64,000 nucleotides of DNA from Paracidovorax citrulli (GCF_900100305.1 NZ_FNEY01000016.1:1-64000), one strand, 5' to 3'; shown: positions 25,964-36,129, counted from the stretch's first letter. Numbers and translations are program-made. Notes: generated by a model not told the origin, from the letters alone.

Positions 25964-27709
25964 GTGAATCCCCCGACCCCCGCCATCGTGACCCAGGACG
26001 CCGTGCGGCCGCTGCCGCGCTGGGCGCTGCTGCTGCTGTGCCTGGCCTATGTCGTGCCCGGCTTCGTGGCCCGCTCTCCCTGGAAGAACGCGGACGTGAC
26101 CGCATTCGGCTACATGATGGAACTGGCCCGGGGGAACACTCCCTGGATGTCGCCGACCCTGGGCGGCATGGCGCCCGACACCGATGGCCTGCTGCCCTAC
26201 TGGCTCGGCGCGCTGGCCGTTCGGGCCGCTCCCGGCTGGCTCTCCGCGGAAATGGCCGCCCGGTTGCCGTTCGTCGCATTGCTGGTGATCACGCTCGCCG
26301 CCACCTGGTGGGGCATGTACCACCTCGCGCGCAGTCCCGGCGCACAGCCGGTGGCCTTCGCCTTCGGCGGGGAAGCCTCCCCCTCGGATTACGCGCGGGC
26401 CATGGCCGACGGCGCGCTGCTCGCGCTGCTGGCCTGCCTGGGGCTCGCCCAGCTGTCCCACGAAGTGACCAGCTATCTCTCGCAGCTGGCTTGCACGGCG
26501 CTGCTGTTCTTCGCCGCAGCCTGCCTGCCGCACCGTGCCCTGGCATCCCTGGCGGCAGCCATCCTCGGCCTGCTCGGGCTGGCGCTGAGCGGGGCCCCGA
26601 CCATGGCCATGCTGCTGGGCGGCGGCGGCGCATTGCTGGTGGCCTGCACCGCCCACGAGCCGGCCGAGCCGAATCCGCAGGCCGGCGCACGGCCCGGATG
26701 GGCCTGGGGGCTGGCACTGGCCGTACCGGTACTGCTCGTGGCGGCACTTTCGACGGTGCTGGACCTGTGGCGCTGGCGCATCGTGCCGGAGGGCGAAGCC
26801 AAGGAATGGGCGAGCCTCGTGCGCCTGCTGATCTGGTTCTCCTGGCCCGCCTGGCCGCTGGCGCTGTGGACGATCTGGCGCTGGCGCCGGCAGATCTTCA
26901 GCCGCACGCTCCACCGCCACCTGTTGCTGCCTCTGTGGTTCGTCGGCGTCACCGTCGCGGGCGCGCTGACCACGCGCCCGGCCGACCGGGCCCTGCTGCT
27001 CGGACTGCCCGCCCTGGCCACGCTGGCGGCGTTCGCGCTGCCCACGCTGCGCCGCGCCATCGCTTCGCTCATCGACTGGTTCACCCTGCTGTTCTTCAGC
27101 GTGTCGGCCATCACCATCTGGGTGATCTGGATCTCCATGCAGACCGGCGTGCCCGCCAAGCCCGCCGCCAACGTGGCCCGGCTGGCCCCGGGCTTCGTGG
27201 TCGAGTTCTCCCCGGTCGCCTTCGGCCTCGCGCTGGCGGCCACCGCCGCGTGGTGCGCGCTGGCCTGGTGGCGGGCCTCGCGCAACCGCGCCGAGATCTG
27301 GAAGAGCCTGGTGCTGCCGGCCAGCGGCGCCACGCTGGGCTGGCTGCTGCTCATGACACTCTTCCTTCCGGTGCTCGACTATGGACGCAGCTACCGGCCC
27401 CAGGTGGAGAACCTCGCGCGCGTGCTCGGCCCCGAACCGGGGTGCGTGCTCGTCTACGGACTGGGCCGCGCCCAGATCGCCGGGCTGCAATACCACGGTG
27501 GCTGGAGTATCCAGCCGGTGGCGCTGCCGTCGGAGGTGCGTGCCAGCCGCTGCGACTGGCTGGTGGCCGACGCCGGGGTGGAATCCACGGTCCACGAGCT
27601 GACCCGGGGTGCCGGCTGGCGCCGCGCCGTGGTGCTGCCACGCCCGACCGACAAGAACGACCGGCTTCTGGTGCTGCGCCGCGAACCTTCCGCGGCCGGG
27701 CGGCCCTGA
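25964..27709 (+). CDS. ArnT-like GT-C glycosyltransferase, polytopic membrane protein
   Basis: A 581-residue inner-membrane protein with about ten to twelve hydrophobic helices and a soluble C-terminal region of about 90 residues. The first periplasmic loop has WKNADVTAFGYMMELARGNTPW, matching the acidic catalytic loop of lipid-phosphate-sugar-dependent glycosyltransferases (ArnT/GT39-like), and then GLLPYWLGA. The acceptor is unknown; glycan or lipid A modification is possible. Translation starts at GTG (25964). It overlaps the MATE gene by one base (TGATG), so the two are translationally coupled. Confidence 0.75.
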   Translation: MNPPTPAIVTQDAVRPLPRWALLLLCLAYVVPGFVARSPWKNADVTAFGYMMELARGNTPWMSPTLGGMAPDTDGLLPYWLGALAVRAAPGWLSAEMAARLPFVALLVITLAATWWGMYHLARSPGAQPVAFAFGGEASPSDYARAMADGALLALLACLGLAQLSHEVTSYLSQLACTALLFFAAACLPHRALASLAAAILGLLGLALSGAPTMAMLLGGGGALLVACTAHEPAEPNPQAGARPGWAWGLALAVPVLLVAALSTVLDLWRWRIVPEGEAKEWASLVRLLIWFSWPAWPLALWTIWRWRRQIFSRTLHRHLLLPLWFVGVTVAGALTTRPADRALLLGLPALATLAAFALPTLRRAIASLIDWFTLLFFSVSAITIWVIWISMQTGVPAKPAANVARLAPGFVVEFSPVAFGLALAATAAWCALAWWRASRNRAEIWKSLVLPASGATLGWLLLMTLFLPVLDYGRSYRPQVENLARVLGPEPGCVLVYGLGRAQIAGLQYHGGWSIQPVALPSEVRASRCDWLVADAGVESTVHELTRGAGWRRAVVLPRPTDKNDRLLVLRREPSAAGRP

Positions 27710-29085
27710 TGCCGTCCGAGCGCGCCCAGGTCGCGCGCCACGCGGCCACCGTCCTGGCGGGGCAACTCGCCGTGATGGCGTTCGGCGTGACCGACACCAT
27801 CGTCGCCGGCCGCCATGCGCCCTCCTCCCTGGCCGCGCTCTCGATCGGCTCCGCCGTCTATGTGAGCGTCTATGTCGCCCTCATGGGCGTGCTGCAGGCG
27901 CTGCTGCCCATCTGGGCGGAACAGCGCGGCGCCGGACACACCACGGAGATCGGGCGCACGGTGCGCCAGGCGCTGTACCTTTGCGCCCTGGCGAGCCTGC
28001 TGGGCATGGTCGTGCTGCTGTCGCCCGGGGCCATCCTGCGCTGGACGCAGGTGCCGGCCGAGCTGCGCGCGGAGGTGGGCCGCTACCTCACGGTGCTGGC
28101 CGCGGCGCTGCCTCCGGCACTGGCCTTCCGGCTCTACACCACGCTCAACCAGGCCCTGGGGCGCCCCCAGCTGGTCACCTGGCTGCAATTGGGTTCGCTG
28201 GCCGTGAAGATCCCGCTGTCCATCGGCTTCACCTTCGGGTTCGCGGGCCTGCCCGCGCAGGGCGCCGTCGGGTGCGCCTGGGCCACGCTCGTCGTGAACT
28301 ACCTGCTGCTGGGCATCGCGCTGTGGCTGGTCCGCTCGTCGCCGGTGTATGCGCCGCTCTCGCTGTGGAAGCGCATGGAGCGCCCCGACCCCGCGCAGAT
28401 CGGGCACTTCGCGCGGCTGGGCGTGCCTGCGGGACTGGCCGTGATGGTGGAAGTCACCTCGTTCACGCTGATGGCGCTGTTCATCGCCCGGCAGGGAACG
28501 GTCGCCGCCGCGGCGCACCAGATCGCCTCGAATCTCACCGCCGTGCTCTACATGGTCCCGCTCTCGCTGGCCATCGCCACCAGCGCCCGGATCAGCTACT
28601 GGCGCGGCCGTGCCGACGAGGCCCTCGCCCGGCAGGTGGCGTGGATGGGGCTGCGCATGGCGGGCGCCACCGCCCTCGTCCTGTCGGGACTGGCCCTCGC
28701 GGCACGCGAAGGCCTGGCGGGCCTCTATACGTCCTCACCCGAGGTGCTGGCGATGGCCCGCGGGCTGCTGGCCTGGGCCGCGGCCTACCACGTCGCCGAT
28801 GCGCTGCAGACCTTCTGCGCATTCGCCCTGCGCTGCTACCGGATCACCATCGCTCCGCTGGCCACTTACGGGGTACTGCTCTGGGGCGCCGGGCTGCCGG
28901 CGGGCTATGTACTGGCCTACGTGGGCTTCGCCGGACATCCGCCGCAGCAGTCGCCCGCCGCCTTCTGGATCGGCGGGGCGCTGGCGCTGGGACTGACGGC
29001 CGCGCTGTTCATTGCGATGCTGGCGAGGGCCTTGCGGAAGGCCCGTTCATCGGGTCCGCGCCCCGCTCCGGCAGGATGGGCTTAG
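27709..29085 (+). CDS. MATE-family efflux transporter
   Basis: A 458-residue inner-membrane protein with twelve predicted helices in two repeats. The segment VLAGQLAVMAFGVTDTIVAGRHAPSSLAALSIG and the later GVPAGLAVMVEVTSFTLMALFIARQGTVAAAAHQIASN are the two equivalent first helices of MATE (NorM-like) sodium- or proton-driven exporters. The ATG overlaps the stop of the preceding glycosyltransferase gene by one base. The tight coupling hints that it exports or flips something related to that enzyme, but a general drug efflux role is equally possible. Confidence 0.85.
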   Translation: MPSERAQVARHAATVLAGQLAVMAFGVTDTIVAGRHAPSSLAALSIGSAVYVSVYVALMGVLQALLPIWAEQRGAGHTTEIGRTVRQALYLCALASLLGMVVLLSPGAILRWTQVPAELRAEVGRYLTVLAAALPPALAFRLYTTLNQALGRPQLVTWLQLGSLAVKIPLSIGFTFGFAGLPAQGAVGCAWATLVVNYLLLGIALWLVRSSPVYAPLSLWKRMERPDPAQIGHFARLGVPAGLAVMVEVTSFTLMALFIARQGTVAAAAHQIASNLTAVLYMVPLSLAIATSARISYWRGRADEALARQVAWMGLRMAGATALVLSGLALAAREGLAGLYTSSPEVLAMARGLLAWAAAYHVADALQTFCAFALRCYRITIAPLATYGVLLWGAGLPAGYVLAYVGFAGHPPQQSPAAFWIGGALALGLTAALFIAMLARALRKARSSGPRPAPAGWA

Positions 29086-29104
29086 GGCCTGTCAACAGGC
29101 CTTT
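29086..29104. terminator. Short hairpin between convergent MATE and phoR genes
   Basis: GGCCTGT-CA-ACAGGCC (29086-29101), followed by TTT on the plus strand, lies across the end of phoR and directly after the MATE stop. It could stop transcription from the left; the stem of 7 bp and short T run make it weak. Confidence 0.4.
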
Positions 29105-30456
29105 GCCGGTGCGCCGCGTACCGGGGCACTGCGTTGGATGCGGTGCGGCGGGAACGTGACGGAAAACACGGAACCCTTGCCCACGGTGCTCTCGATGCCC
29201 AGCGACGCCGAATGGCGCTGCACCACGTGCTTGACGATGGCCAGGCCCAGCCCGGTGCCGCCGGTGTCGCGGGAGCGGCTGCGGTCCACGCGGTAGAAGC
29301 GTTCGGTCAGCCGCGGAATGTGCACGGACTCGATGCCGGGGCCCGTATCCCTCACCGAGAACCGGGCACTGCCGTCGGCCAGCGTCTCCCACGCCACCGT
29401 GATCCGGCCGCCGGCGGGCGTATAGCGCACTGCATTGCCGATCAGGTTGGCGAGCGCACTCTGCAGCTCGGCCGTCACCCCGATCAGTTGGCCGGCGCCC
29501 TGCAGCGCCTCGGCCGGCGGAAACTCCAGCACATGGCCCGCCGACTGGCTGCGGGTGAGCAGCGCGGACAGGCCGCGCGCCTCGTCCTCGCAGCGGCGCA
29601 GCAGCGCATCCACCGGCGTGCATTCGGTCAGCCCGGGCGGGGGGCTGCCCTCCAGGCGCGACAGGGTCAGCAGGTCCTGCACCACGCTTTGCATCCGGCC
29701 GGCCTGCTGCGACATCATGTTCAGGTAGCGCGCGCGCTCCTCGGACGACAGAGGCAGCGTCTGCAGGGTTTCCACGAACCCCATGAGGACCGTGAGCGGA
29801 GTGCGGATCTCGTGCGATACGTTGGCCACGAAATCGCGGCGCATGGCCTCGGCCTGCTCCAGCGCCGTCACGTCCCGCGAGAGCAGCAGCTTGCGGCCGT
29901 CGCCGTAAGGATGCAGGTGCACGGAAATGCGCACCGGCCGGGAGGGCGTGCTCTCGCGTCCTTGCAGGACGACATCCCTGGAGAAATCCTGGGCGGCGTA
30001 GTAGGCGCTGAACTCGGGGTCGCGCAGCAGGTTGCCGATCGACTGGCCCATGTCGCGCGCGGCATCCAGACCGAACTGCGTCACCGCGATCTGGTTGCAC
30101 CACTCGATGTGTCCCTCGGCGTCGAGCAGCACCACGCCATTGGGCGTCGCCTGCAGGGCCGCGAGGATCTCCTGCAGCCGCGCATCGCTCGCGGCGATGT
30201 CGGCCTGGTTCTGGCGCAGCAGGCGGCGGAACCTGTCGGCGGCCTCGCCCCAGAGCCCCCTGAGCGAGGGAGAGCTGGCGAGGTCGCCGTCGCGCAGCCA
30301 GCGCAGTACGCGGGAACCGCGCCAGAGGTCCCAGAGGAACCAGAGCCAGACGCCCGCGAAAACGGTCGCCACCGCGCCGTGGAAGCCCCCCCAGAGCCAG
30401 CCGAGCAGGAGGCCGACGACCTGGAAGGACAGGAAGAAGATGCAACGCGAAACCAT
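29092..30456 (-). CDS. phoR: Phosphate regulon sensor histidine kinase PhoR
   Basis: Membrane kinase that phosphorylates PhoB when phosphate is low and is silenced by PstSCAB-PhoU. The 454 residues comprise two N-terminal membrane helices (about 5-24 and 27-46), a charged linker, a PAS domain (about 92-195, ALQATPNGVVLLDAEGHIEWCN), the H-box FVANVSHEIRTPLTVLMGF (His215), and the ATPase with LIGNAVRYTPAGG (N box), DTGPGIESVHIPRLTERFYR (G1) and GGTGLGLAIVKH (G2). All catalytic boxes are intact. It is the last gene of the pst-pho run, about 100 bp after phoB. Confidence 0.94.
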   Translation of the reverse strand: MVSRCIFFLSFQVVGLLLGWLWGGFHGAVATVFAGVWLWFLWDLWRGSRVLRWLRDGDLASSPSLRGLWGEAADRFRRLLRQNQADIAASDARLQEILAALQATPNGVVLLDAEGHIEWCNQIAVTQFGLDAARDMGQSIGNLLRDPEFSAYYAAQDFSRDVVLQGRESTPSRPVRISVHLHPYGDGRKLLLSRDVTALEQAEAMRRDFVANVSHEIRTPLTVLMGFVETLQTLPLSSEERARYLNMMSQQAGRMQSVVQDLLTLSRLEGSPPPGLTECTPVDALLRRCEDEARGLSALLTRSQSAGHVLEFPPAEALQGAGQLIGVTAELQSALANLIGNAVRYTPAGGRITVAWETLADGSARFSVRDTGPGIESVHIPRLTERFYRVDRSRSRDTGGTGLGLAIVKHVVQRHSASLGIESTVGKGSVFSVTFPPHRIQRSAPVRGAPAKAC

Positions 30457-30524
30457 GGAATCCGGGAGGGCTCCGCGGGGCCCCTCCCCGTCCGCGCTCC
30501 GCTGCCTTGTTGTCAGATAACGAA

Positions 30525-30550
30525 AAGGAAGGCCGCCCGCGGGCGGCCCG
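30525..30550 (-). terminator. Hairpin with T-rich tail after phoB
   Basis: The self-complementary GGCCGCCCGCGGGCGGCC (30531-30548) is followed on the minus strand by TTCCTTTTC. It lies 8 bp after the phoB stop and before phoR, so it may lower phoR expression relative to phoB. Confidence 0.5.
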
Positions 30551-30558
30551 CTCGACGG

Positions 30559-31266
30559 TCAGGCCCGCATCAGGGCGGCAGGCTGGGCCGTGAGCCGGTA
30601 GCCCGCGCCGCGCACGGTTTCCACCATGGCGCCGGCGACGCCCAGGGCTTCGCGCAGGCGCTTGACGTGAACGTCCACCGTGCGCTCCTCGATGAAGACG
30701 TGGTCGCCCCACACCTTGTCGAGCAGCTGTGCCCGGCTGTGGACGCGTTCCGGGTGCTTCATGAGGTAGTGCAGCAGCTTGAACTCGGTCGGGCCGATCT
30801 TGATCTGCTGCCCCTGGTAAGTCACGCGGTAGGTGCCGGCGTCGAGGATCAGGTCGGAAATGGCCACGGTATCGGTGGCCTGCTCGGGCGCCCGGCGCCG
30901 CAGCACGGCGCGGATGCGCGCCAGCAGCTCCTGGGTGGAGAACGGCTTGGTGATGTAGTCGTCCGCGCCCGCATCGAGCCCGGCCACCTTGTCGGGCTCG
31001 TCGCCACGCGCCGTGAGCATGAGGATGGGAATGGGCTTGGTGCGCGCGTCCGCGCGCCACTTGCGCGCGAGCTGCAGGCCGCTCTGGCCGGGCAGCATCC
31101 AGTCGAGCAGGATGACGTCGGGCAGGACCGCATCCAGCTCGCGCTGGGCGGACTCGCCGTCCTCGGACCAGATGGGCTGGAAGCCGTTGTGGCGCAGGTT
31201 GACGGCGATCAGCTCGGCGATGGCGGATTCGTCTTCGACGATGAGTACGCGGGGAAGTCTCTTCAT
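30559..31266 (-). CDS. phoB: Phosphate regulon response regulator PhoB
   Basis: Transcription activator of the Pho regulon. The receiver domain (1-120) has the acidic pair E11/D12, the phosphorylated Asp55 in VILLDWMLPG and the conserved Thr/Lys in MLTARGDEPDKV. The winged-helix domain (about 135-230) includes LTPTEF-type GPTEFKLLHYLMKHPERVHSRAQLLDKVWG and RTVDVHVKRLREAL. The 235-residue length is normal. It precedes phoR and follows phoU; Pho boxes are visible upstream of pstS, ppx and ppk1. Confidence 0.96.
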   Translation of the reverse strand: MKRLPRVLIVEDESAIAELIAVNLRHNGFQPIWSEDGESAQRELDAVLPDVILLDWMLPGQSGLQLARKWRADARTKPIPILMLTARGDEPDKVAGLDAGADDYITKPFSTQELLARIRAVLRRRAPEQATDTVAISDLILDAGTYRVTYQGQQIKIGPTEFKLLHYLMKHPERVHSRAQLLDKVWGDHVFIEERTVDVHVKRLREALGVAGAMVETVRGAGYRLTAQPAALMRA

Positions 31267-31282
31267 GGGAGGGGGTGGCCTT

Positions 31283-31984
31283 TCAGAGCACGGCCGATTC
31301 GATCTCCTCGAGGGCCGTGTGGCGCACGTCCTTGCCCTTGACGAGGTAGATGATGAGCTCGGCCACGTTTTTGGAGTGATCGCCGATGCGCTCGATGGCC
31401 TTGGCCAGGAACAGCAGGTCGAGGCTCGCGGAAATCGTGCGGGGGTCTTCCATCATGTAGGTGATGAGCTTGCGCACGAAACCGTCGAACTCGCGATCGA
31501 TGAGATCGTCTTCCTTCAGGATGGCCACGGCCGCCTTGGTATCGAGGCGGGCGAACGCATCGAGCGCCTTGCGCAGCAGGCCCGACGCCAGGTCGGCCGC
31601 GACGCGCAGGTCGGTGGTGGGCAGCGAGCGGGCGGAGCCGCTCTCGATGATGGCCTTGACCATGCGGGCCATCTTGTTGGCCTCGTCTCCCATGCGCTCG
31701 AGGTTCGCCGTCGCCTTGGAGAAGGCGATCAGCAGGCGCAGGTCGCGGGCCGTGGGCTGGCGGCGCGCGATGATGGACGAGAGCTCGTGGTCGATCTCGA
31801 CCTCCATCGCGTTCACGCGGTGCTCGGTGGCGGCGACCTGGTCGGCGGCCTCCACGCTGAACTGCGACAGCGCGTAGATGGCCTGGCGGATCTGGGACTC
31901 GACCAGTCCGCCCAGTTCCATCACGCGGGCGGAGATGTTGTTGAGTTCGCTGTCGAACTGGGACGAAAGGTGTTTTTCGGGCAT
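31283..31984 (-). CDS. phoU: Phosphate transport system regulator PhoU
   Basis: Negative regulator linking PstB to PhoR. The 233-residue all-helical protein contains two PhoU repeats, each with the acidic metal-binding pattern, seen in MGDEANKMARMV and IGDHSKNVAELI. The start has the ribosome site AGGAGC 8 bases upstream. It lies between pstB and phoB, the order usual in betaproteobacteria. Confidence 0.95.
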   Translation of the reverse strand: MPEKHLSSQFDSELNNISARVMELGGLVESQIRQAIYALSQFSVEAADQVAATEHRVNAMEVEIDHELSSIIARRQPTARDLRLLIAFSKATANLERMGDEANKMARMVKAIIESGSARSLPTTDLRVAADLASGLLRKALDAFARLDTKAAVAILKEDDLIDREFDGFVRKLITYMMEDPRTISASLDLLFLAKAIERIGDHSKNVAELIIYLVKGKDVRHTALEEIESAVL

Positions 31985-32003
31985 GAGGGAGCTCCTGGTC
32001 CGT

Positions 32004-32786
32004 TCAGCCGAAACGGCCGGTGATGTAGTCTTCGGTTTCCTTGCGCTGGGGCTTGAAGAACATCTGCTCGGTCTCGCCGAACTCCATCAGGTCCCCCAGG
32101 TACATATAGGCCGTGTAGTCGCTGCAGCGCGCCGCCTGCTGCATGTTGTGCGTGACGATCACCACGGTGTAGTCGTTCTTCAGCTCGGCGATCAGTTCCT
32201 CGACCTTGGCCGTGGAGATCGGGTCCAGCGCCGAGCACGGCTCGTCGAGCAGCAGCACTTCGGGCTTGATGGCGATGCCGCGCGCGATGCACAGGCGCTG
32301 CTGCTGCCCGCCCGACAGGCCCGAGCCGCTCTGGTGCAGCTTGTCCTTCACCTCGTTCCACAGGGCCGCCTTGCGCAGCGCCCATTCCACGCGGTCGTCC
32401 ATGTCGGTCGCGTTGAGGCTTTCGAACAGCTTCACGCCGAAGGCGATGTTGTCGTAGATCGACATCGGGAACGGCGTGGGCTTCTGGAACACCATGCCGA
32501 CCTTGGCGCGGATCAGGGCCACGTCCTGCTTGCTGGTCAGCAGGTTCTCGCCGTCCAGCAGGATCTGGCCTTCCGCGCGCTGCTCGGGGTAGAGCTCGTA
32601 CATGCGGTTGAAGGTGCGCAGCAGCGTGGACTTGCCGCAGCCCGACGGTCCGATGAACGCCGTGACCTTCTTCTCGGGAATGTCCAGGTTGATGCCCTTC
32701 AGGGCGTGGAACTTGCCGTAGTAGAAGTTCAGGTCGCGGACCGTGATCTTGGAGGTTCCGGCGGCGCCGGTGTTTTTCGTGGACAT
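32004..32786 (-). CDS. pstB: Phosphate ABC transporter ATP-binding protein
   Basis: Drives phosphate import through PstCA. The 260-residue protein has Walker [18 protein letters not shown], the Q-loop [20 protein letters not shown], signature [16 protein letters not shown], and Walker [18 protein letters not shown], then H-loop [13 protein letters not shown]. The start MSTKNTG is chosen; a longer frame would run through pstA. All motifs are intact. Confidence 0.96.
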   Translation of the reverse strand: MSTKNTGAAGTSKITVRDLNFYYGKFHALKGINLDIPEKKVTAFIGPSGCGKSTLLRTFNRMYELYPEQRAEGQILLDGENLLTSKQDVALIRAKVGMVFQKPTPFPMSIYDNIAFGVKLFESLNATDMDDRVEWALRKAALWNEVKDKLHQSGSGLSGGQQQRLCIARGIAIKPEVLLLDEPCSALDPISTAKVEELIAELKNDYTVVIVTHNMQQAARCSDYTAYMYLGDLMEFGETEQMFFKPQRKETEDYITGRFG

Positions 32787-32821
32787 GGGGAATGGGTCCG
32801 ATCTGTGGCGGATGGGTTGTC

Positions 32822-33706
32822 TCAGGACTTCTGGCGTGTCAGCACGCGGGCCAGGATGTTGAGGCCGAGCACGGCGAGGGTGATCAGGAACACGCCGGCC
32901 CATGCCAGTTCCTGCCAGTTCTCGTAGGGGCTCATCGCGAACTTGAAGATGGTCACCGGCAGGCTGGCCATGGGCTTGGACAGGTCGGCGTTCCAGAACT
33001 GGTTGTTGAGCGAGGTGAACAGCAGCGGAGCGGTTTCGCCGGCGATGCGGGCCACGGCGAGCAGCACGCCGGTGATGACGCCGGCGCGCGCGGCGCGCAG
33101 CGTGACCAGCGTGATGACCTTCCACTTGGGCGTGCCCAGGGCGTAGGCGGCCTCCCGCAGGCTGGCAGGCACCAGCATCAGCATGTTCTCGGTCGTGCGG
33201 ATCACCACCGGAATGACGATGAGCGCCAGGGCGATGATGCCGGCATAGGCGGAGAAGCTCTTGAAGCGCGCGACCACCACGGCATACACGAACAGGCCGA
33301 TCACGATGCTGGGCGCCGACAGCAGGATGTCGTTCACGAAACGGGTGGACGACGCGAGCCAGCTGCGCTTGTCGTATTCGGCCAGGTACACGCCGGCCAT
33401 GATGCCGATGGGCGTGCCCACGAAGGTGGCCAGCATCACCATCACGAACGATCCGAAGATGGCGTTGGAGATGCCCCCGACCTCGTTGGGCGGCGGGGTC
33501 ATTTCGGTGAACAGCGTGGTGCTCAGGCCGCCCACGCCCAGGCGGATGGTTTCCCAGAGGATCCAGATCAGCCAGAACACGCCGAACGCCATGGCCGCGA
33601 GCGACAGGCCCAGGGCGATCGTATTCATGCGCTTGCGGCGGGCATAGCGCGCCTGGCGGTCGCTGGCCAGTTGGGCCGCGGAAATGAGTTGCTGCGAGGT
33701 ACTCAC
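32822..33706 (-). CDS. pstA: Phosphate ABC transporter permease PstA
   Basis: One of two membrane channel subunits for phosphate uptake. The 294 residues have six hydrophobic helices and the ABC-permease EAA loop, seen as [28 protein letters not shown]. The start is a GTG whose GTGA overlaps the pstC stop, so translation of pstC and pstA is coupled. Confidence 0.95.
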   Translation of the reverse strand: MSTSQQLISAAQLASDRQARYARRKRMNTIALGLSLAAMAFGVFWLIWILWETIRLGVGGLSTTLFTEMTPPPNEVGGISNAIFGSFVMVMLATFVGTPIGIMAGVYLAEYDKRSWLASSTRFVNDILLSAPSIVIGLFVYAVVVARFKSFSAYAGIIALALIVIPVVIRTTENMLMLVPASLREAAYALGTPKWKVITLVTLRAARAGVITGVLLAVARIAGETAPLLFTSLNNQFWNADLSKPMASLPVTIFKFAMSPYENWQELAWAGVFLITLAVLGLNILARVLTRQKS

Positions 33707-34728
33707 GAGCGCGCTCCTTCGTTCTTCTGCAGGCGCGACAGCAGCACCTTGGACAGCGACAGCACCACGAAGGTGATGAAGAACAGCACCAGGCCCAGAT
33801 AGATCAGCGACGCCTGGTGCAGGCCTTCGCCGGCTTCCGCGAATTCATTGGCCAGCGCCGAGGTGATGCTGTTGGCGGCCTGGAAGACCGACAGCGAATC
33901 GAGCTGGTTCATGTTGCCGATCACGAAGGTGACGGCCATCGTCTCGCCCAGGGCGCGGCCCAGGCCCAGCATGATGCCGCCCAGCACCCCGGTTTTCGTA
34001 TAGGGCAGGACCACCTTCCACACCACTTCCCAGGTCGTCGAGCCCAGGCCGTAGGCGGACTCCTTCAGCAGCGCGGGAGTGACTTCGAACACGTCGCGCA
34101 TCACCGAGGCGATGAACGGGATGATCATGATGGCCAGGATGATCCCGGCCGAAAGGATGCCGATGCCCACGGGCGGGCCGGACACCAGTGCGCCCAGGTA
34201 GGGAACGCCCGACAGCAGCGACTGCAGGGGCTGCTGCACCCAGGTGGCGAGGATGGGCCCGAACACCATCAGGCCCCACATGCCATAGACGATGGAGGGC
34301 ACGGCGGCCAGCAGCTCGATGGCGGTGCCCAGGGGCCGCTTGAGCCACGCGGGGGACAGTTCCGTGAGGAAGAGCGCGATGCCGAAGCTCACGGGCACGG
34401 CGATGAGCAGCGCGATGATCGACGTGGCCAGCGTGCCGTAGATCATGACCAGGCCGCCGTAGTCGTTCTGCACCGGGTCCCAGACGCTGCGGCCGAGGAA
34501 GCTCACGCCGTATGTCTGTATGGACGGCCACGCGCCGATCACCAGCGAGACCAGGATGCCGATCAGCAGCGCCAGGGTCAGCATGGCAGCGCCCCGGGCG
34601 AGCCCCGCGAAAATGCGGTCCGCCACCGCTCCGGAGAGCAGTGGCGCGCGGGGAGGTGGAGTGGTTCGGGGGGCGCTGGCGCTGCGCTGCAGCGGCGTCG
34701 CGGGAGGTGCGGACATGGTGCTGGACAC
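33703..34728 (-). CDS. pstC: Phosphate ABC transporter permease PstC
   Basis: The second channel subunit. The 341-residue protein has a Ser/Pro-rich N-terminal tail, six membrane helices and the EAA loop [28 protein letters not shown] at 34728 has a good AAGG ribosome site 8 bases upstream. An internal ATG at 34716 lacks one, so GTG is preferred. It follows pstS by 62 bp. Confidence 0.94.
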   Translation of the reverse strand: MSSTMSAPPATPLQRSASAPRTTPPPRAPLLSGAVADRIFAGLARGAAMLTLALLIGILVSLVIGAWPSIQTYGVSFLGRSVWDPVQNDYGGLVMIYGTLATSIIALLIAVPVSFGIALFLTELSPAWLKRPLGTAIELLAAVPSIVYGMWGLMVFGPILATWVQQPLQSLLSGVPYLGALVSGPPVGIGILSAGIILAIMIIPFIASVMRDVFEVTPALLKESAYGLGSTTWEVVWKVVLPYTKTGVLGGIMLGLGRALGETMAVTFVIGNMNQLDSLSVFQAANSITSALANEFAEAGEGLHQASLIYLGLVLFFITFVVLSLSKVLLSRLQKNEGARS

Positions 34729-34790
34729 GGGGGCGGCCTTTTCGGGTTTTCGGCCGCCCCTGCCCTGCGCGGGAGAGGCGGCCCGGGGAC

Positions 34791-35831
34791 TTACTTCAGC
34801 GGGATGGCCTTGCCGGAAGCGTCCTTGATGTCATCCCAGGACTTGAGCACGACGGCCTTCACGCTGTCGGGCATGGGCACGTAGTCGAGGTCGGCGGCGG
34901 TCTTGTCGCCGTTCTTATAAGCCCAGTCGAAGAACTTCAGCGACGTGGAGGCCTGGGCGGGCTTGTCCTGGACCTTGTGCATCAGGATGAAGGTGGCACC
35001 GGTGATGGGCCACGATTCCTTGCCCTTCTGGTTCGTCAGGATCTGGTAGAAGCTCTTGGACCAGTCGGCGCCTGCGGCAGCGGCCTTGAAGGCGGAATCG
35101 TCGGGCGAGACGAAGGCGCCGTTGGCGTTCTGCATCTGCACGTAGGTCAGCTTGTTCTGCTTGACGTAGGCATATTCCACATAGCCGATGGAGTTGGGCA
35201 GGCGGCCTACAAAAGCGGCGACGCCTTCGTTGCCCTTGCCGCCCGCGCCGGTGGGCCAGTTCACGGCCGTGCCTTCGCCGACCTTGGTCTTCCACTCCTC
35301 GTTCACCTTCGACAGGTAGTTCGTGAAGATGAAGCTGGTGCCGGAGCCGTCGGCACGGCGCACCGGGGCGATCTGCGCGTCCGGCAGGGTCACGCCGGGG
35401 TTGAGGGACTTGATGGCCGGATCGGACCAGTTGGTCACCTTGCCCAGGTAGATGTCGCCGAGCACCTGGCCGCTCAGCTTGATCTGGCCGGGAGCGATCC
35501 CCTTGATGTTGACCACGGGCACCACGCCGCCGATCACGGTGGGGAACTGCACCAGGCCCTTCTTGGCCAGGTCCTCGTCCTTCAGGGGAGCGTCGGACGC
35601 GCCGAAGTCCACCGTCTTCGCCTCGATCTGGCGCAGGCCGGCGCCGGAGCCGACGGACTGGTAGTTGATCTTGACACCGGTTGCCTTGTTGTAATCGGCC
35701 GCCCACTTGGAGTACAGCGGAGCGGGGAAACTGGCGCCGGCGCCCGTGGCCTCCTGCTGGGCCCACGCGGCGGAGAACGCACCCGCCGAGACGACGCCCG
35801 ACACCAGAATCCGAATCACAGACAGTTTCAT
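34791..35831 (-). CDS. pstS: Periplasmic phosphate-binding protein PstS
   Basis: Binds phosphate in the periplasm for PstCAB. The 346-residue precursor has a signal peptide ending near AWAQQ. The mature protein begins with [19 protein letters not shown] and has phosphate-contact segments [25 protein letters not shown] and [16 protein letters not shown]. The ribosome site AGAGG lies 8 bases before the ATG. A Pho box with well-placed -10 is upstream, so expression should rise in phosphate starvation. Confidence 0.96.
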   Translation of the reverse strand: MKLSVIRILVSGVVSAGAFSAAWAQQEATGAGASFPAPLYSKWAADYNKATGVKINYQSVGSGAGLRQIEAKTVDFGASDAPLKDEDLAKKGLVQFPTVIGGVVPVVNIKGIAPGQIKLSGQVLGDIYLGKVTNWSDPAIKSLNPGVTLPDAQIAPVRRADGSGTSFIFTNYLSKVNEEWKTKVGEGTAVNWPTGAGGKGNEGVAAFVGRLPNSIGYVEYAYVKQNKLTYVQMQNANGAFVSPDDSAFKAAAAGADWSKSFYQILTNQKGKESWPITGATFILMHKVQDKPAQASTSLKFFDWAYKNGDKTAADLDYVPMPDSVKAVVLKSWDDIKDASGKAIPLK

Positions 35832-35868
35832 GAGGGAACCTCTTGGTTGAAAAGAATCAGTGGTGCGG

Positions 35869-35902
35869 ACTGTAGGAGCGCTTTATGACAGGACTGTGAC
35901 GC
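35869..35902 (-). promoter_or_regulatory. PhoB-dependent promoter of pstS (Pho box and -10)
   Basis: On the minus strand the repeats GCGTCAC and CTGTCAT are separated by AGTC (35902-35885), the 7-4-7 layout of a Pho box replacing the -35. TACAGT (35874-35869) follows after 10 bp as the -10. Start of transcription would be near 35862, about 30 bases before the pstS ATG. Confidence 0.75.
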
Positions 35903-35960
35903 GCCGTCCAGCATGTCATGGTCGCGCTCCCCAGTAAACCGGCCGTTTCGCCGCCCCCGG

Positions 35961-35978
35961 GTGTCATGCGAATGTCAC
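35961..35978 (+). promoter_or_regulatory. Pho box facing ppx
   Basis: GTGTCAT-GCGA-ATGTCAC on the plus strand is a 7-4-7 Pho box, better than the pstS one. A weak -10 (TACTCT, 35989-35994) lies 10 bp downstream. It would drive ppx after a leader of about 130 bases. The 298-bp gap 35832-36129 holds only these two promoters. Confidence 0.65.
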
Positions 35979-36129
35979 GATTCCGCCTTACTCTGGACAT
36001 CCGCGGCAAGGTTGCGAGCCGGCGCCGGCCGGCCCGCGCCACCCGTTCGCGCGGCACGGCCGATCACCCCGGCGGAACACCGCCGGCGGGCCTGCGCCTG
36101 TTTTGCACGGGCACCGAAAAGGGAGTGCT

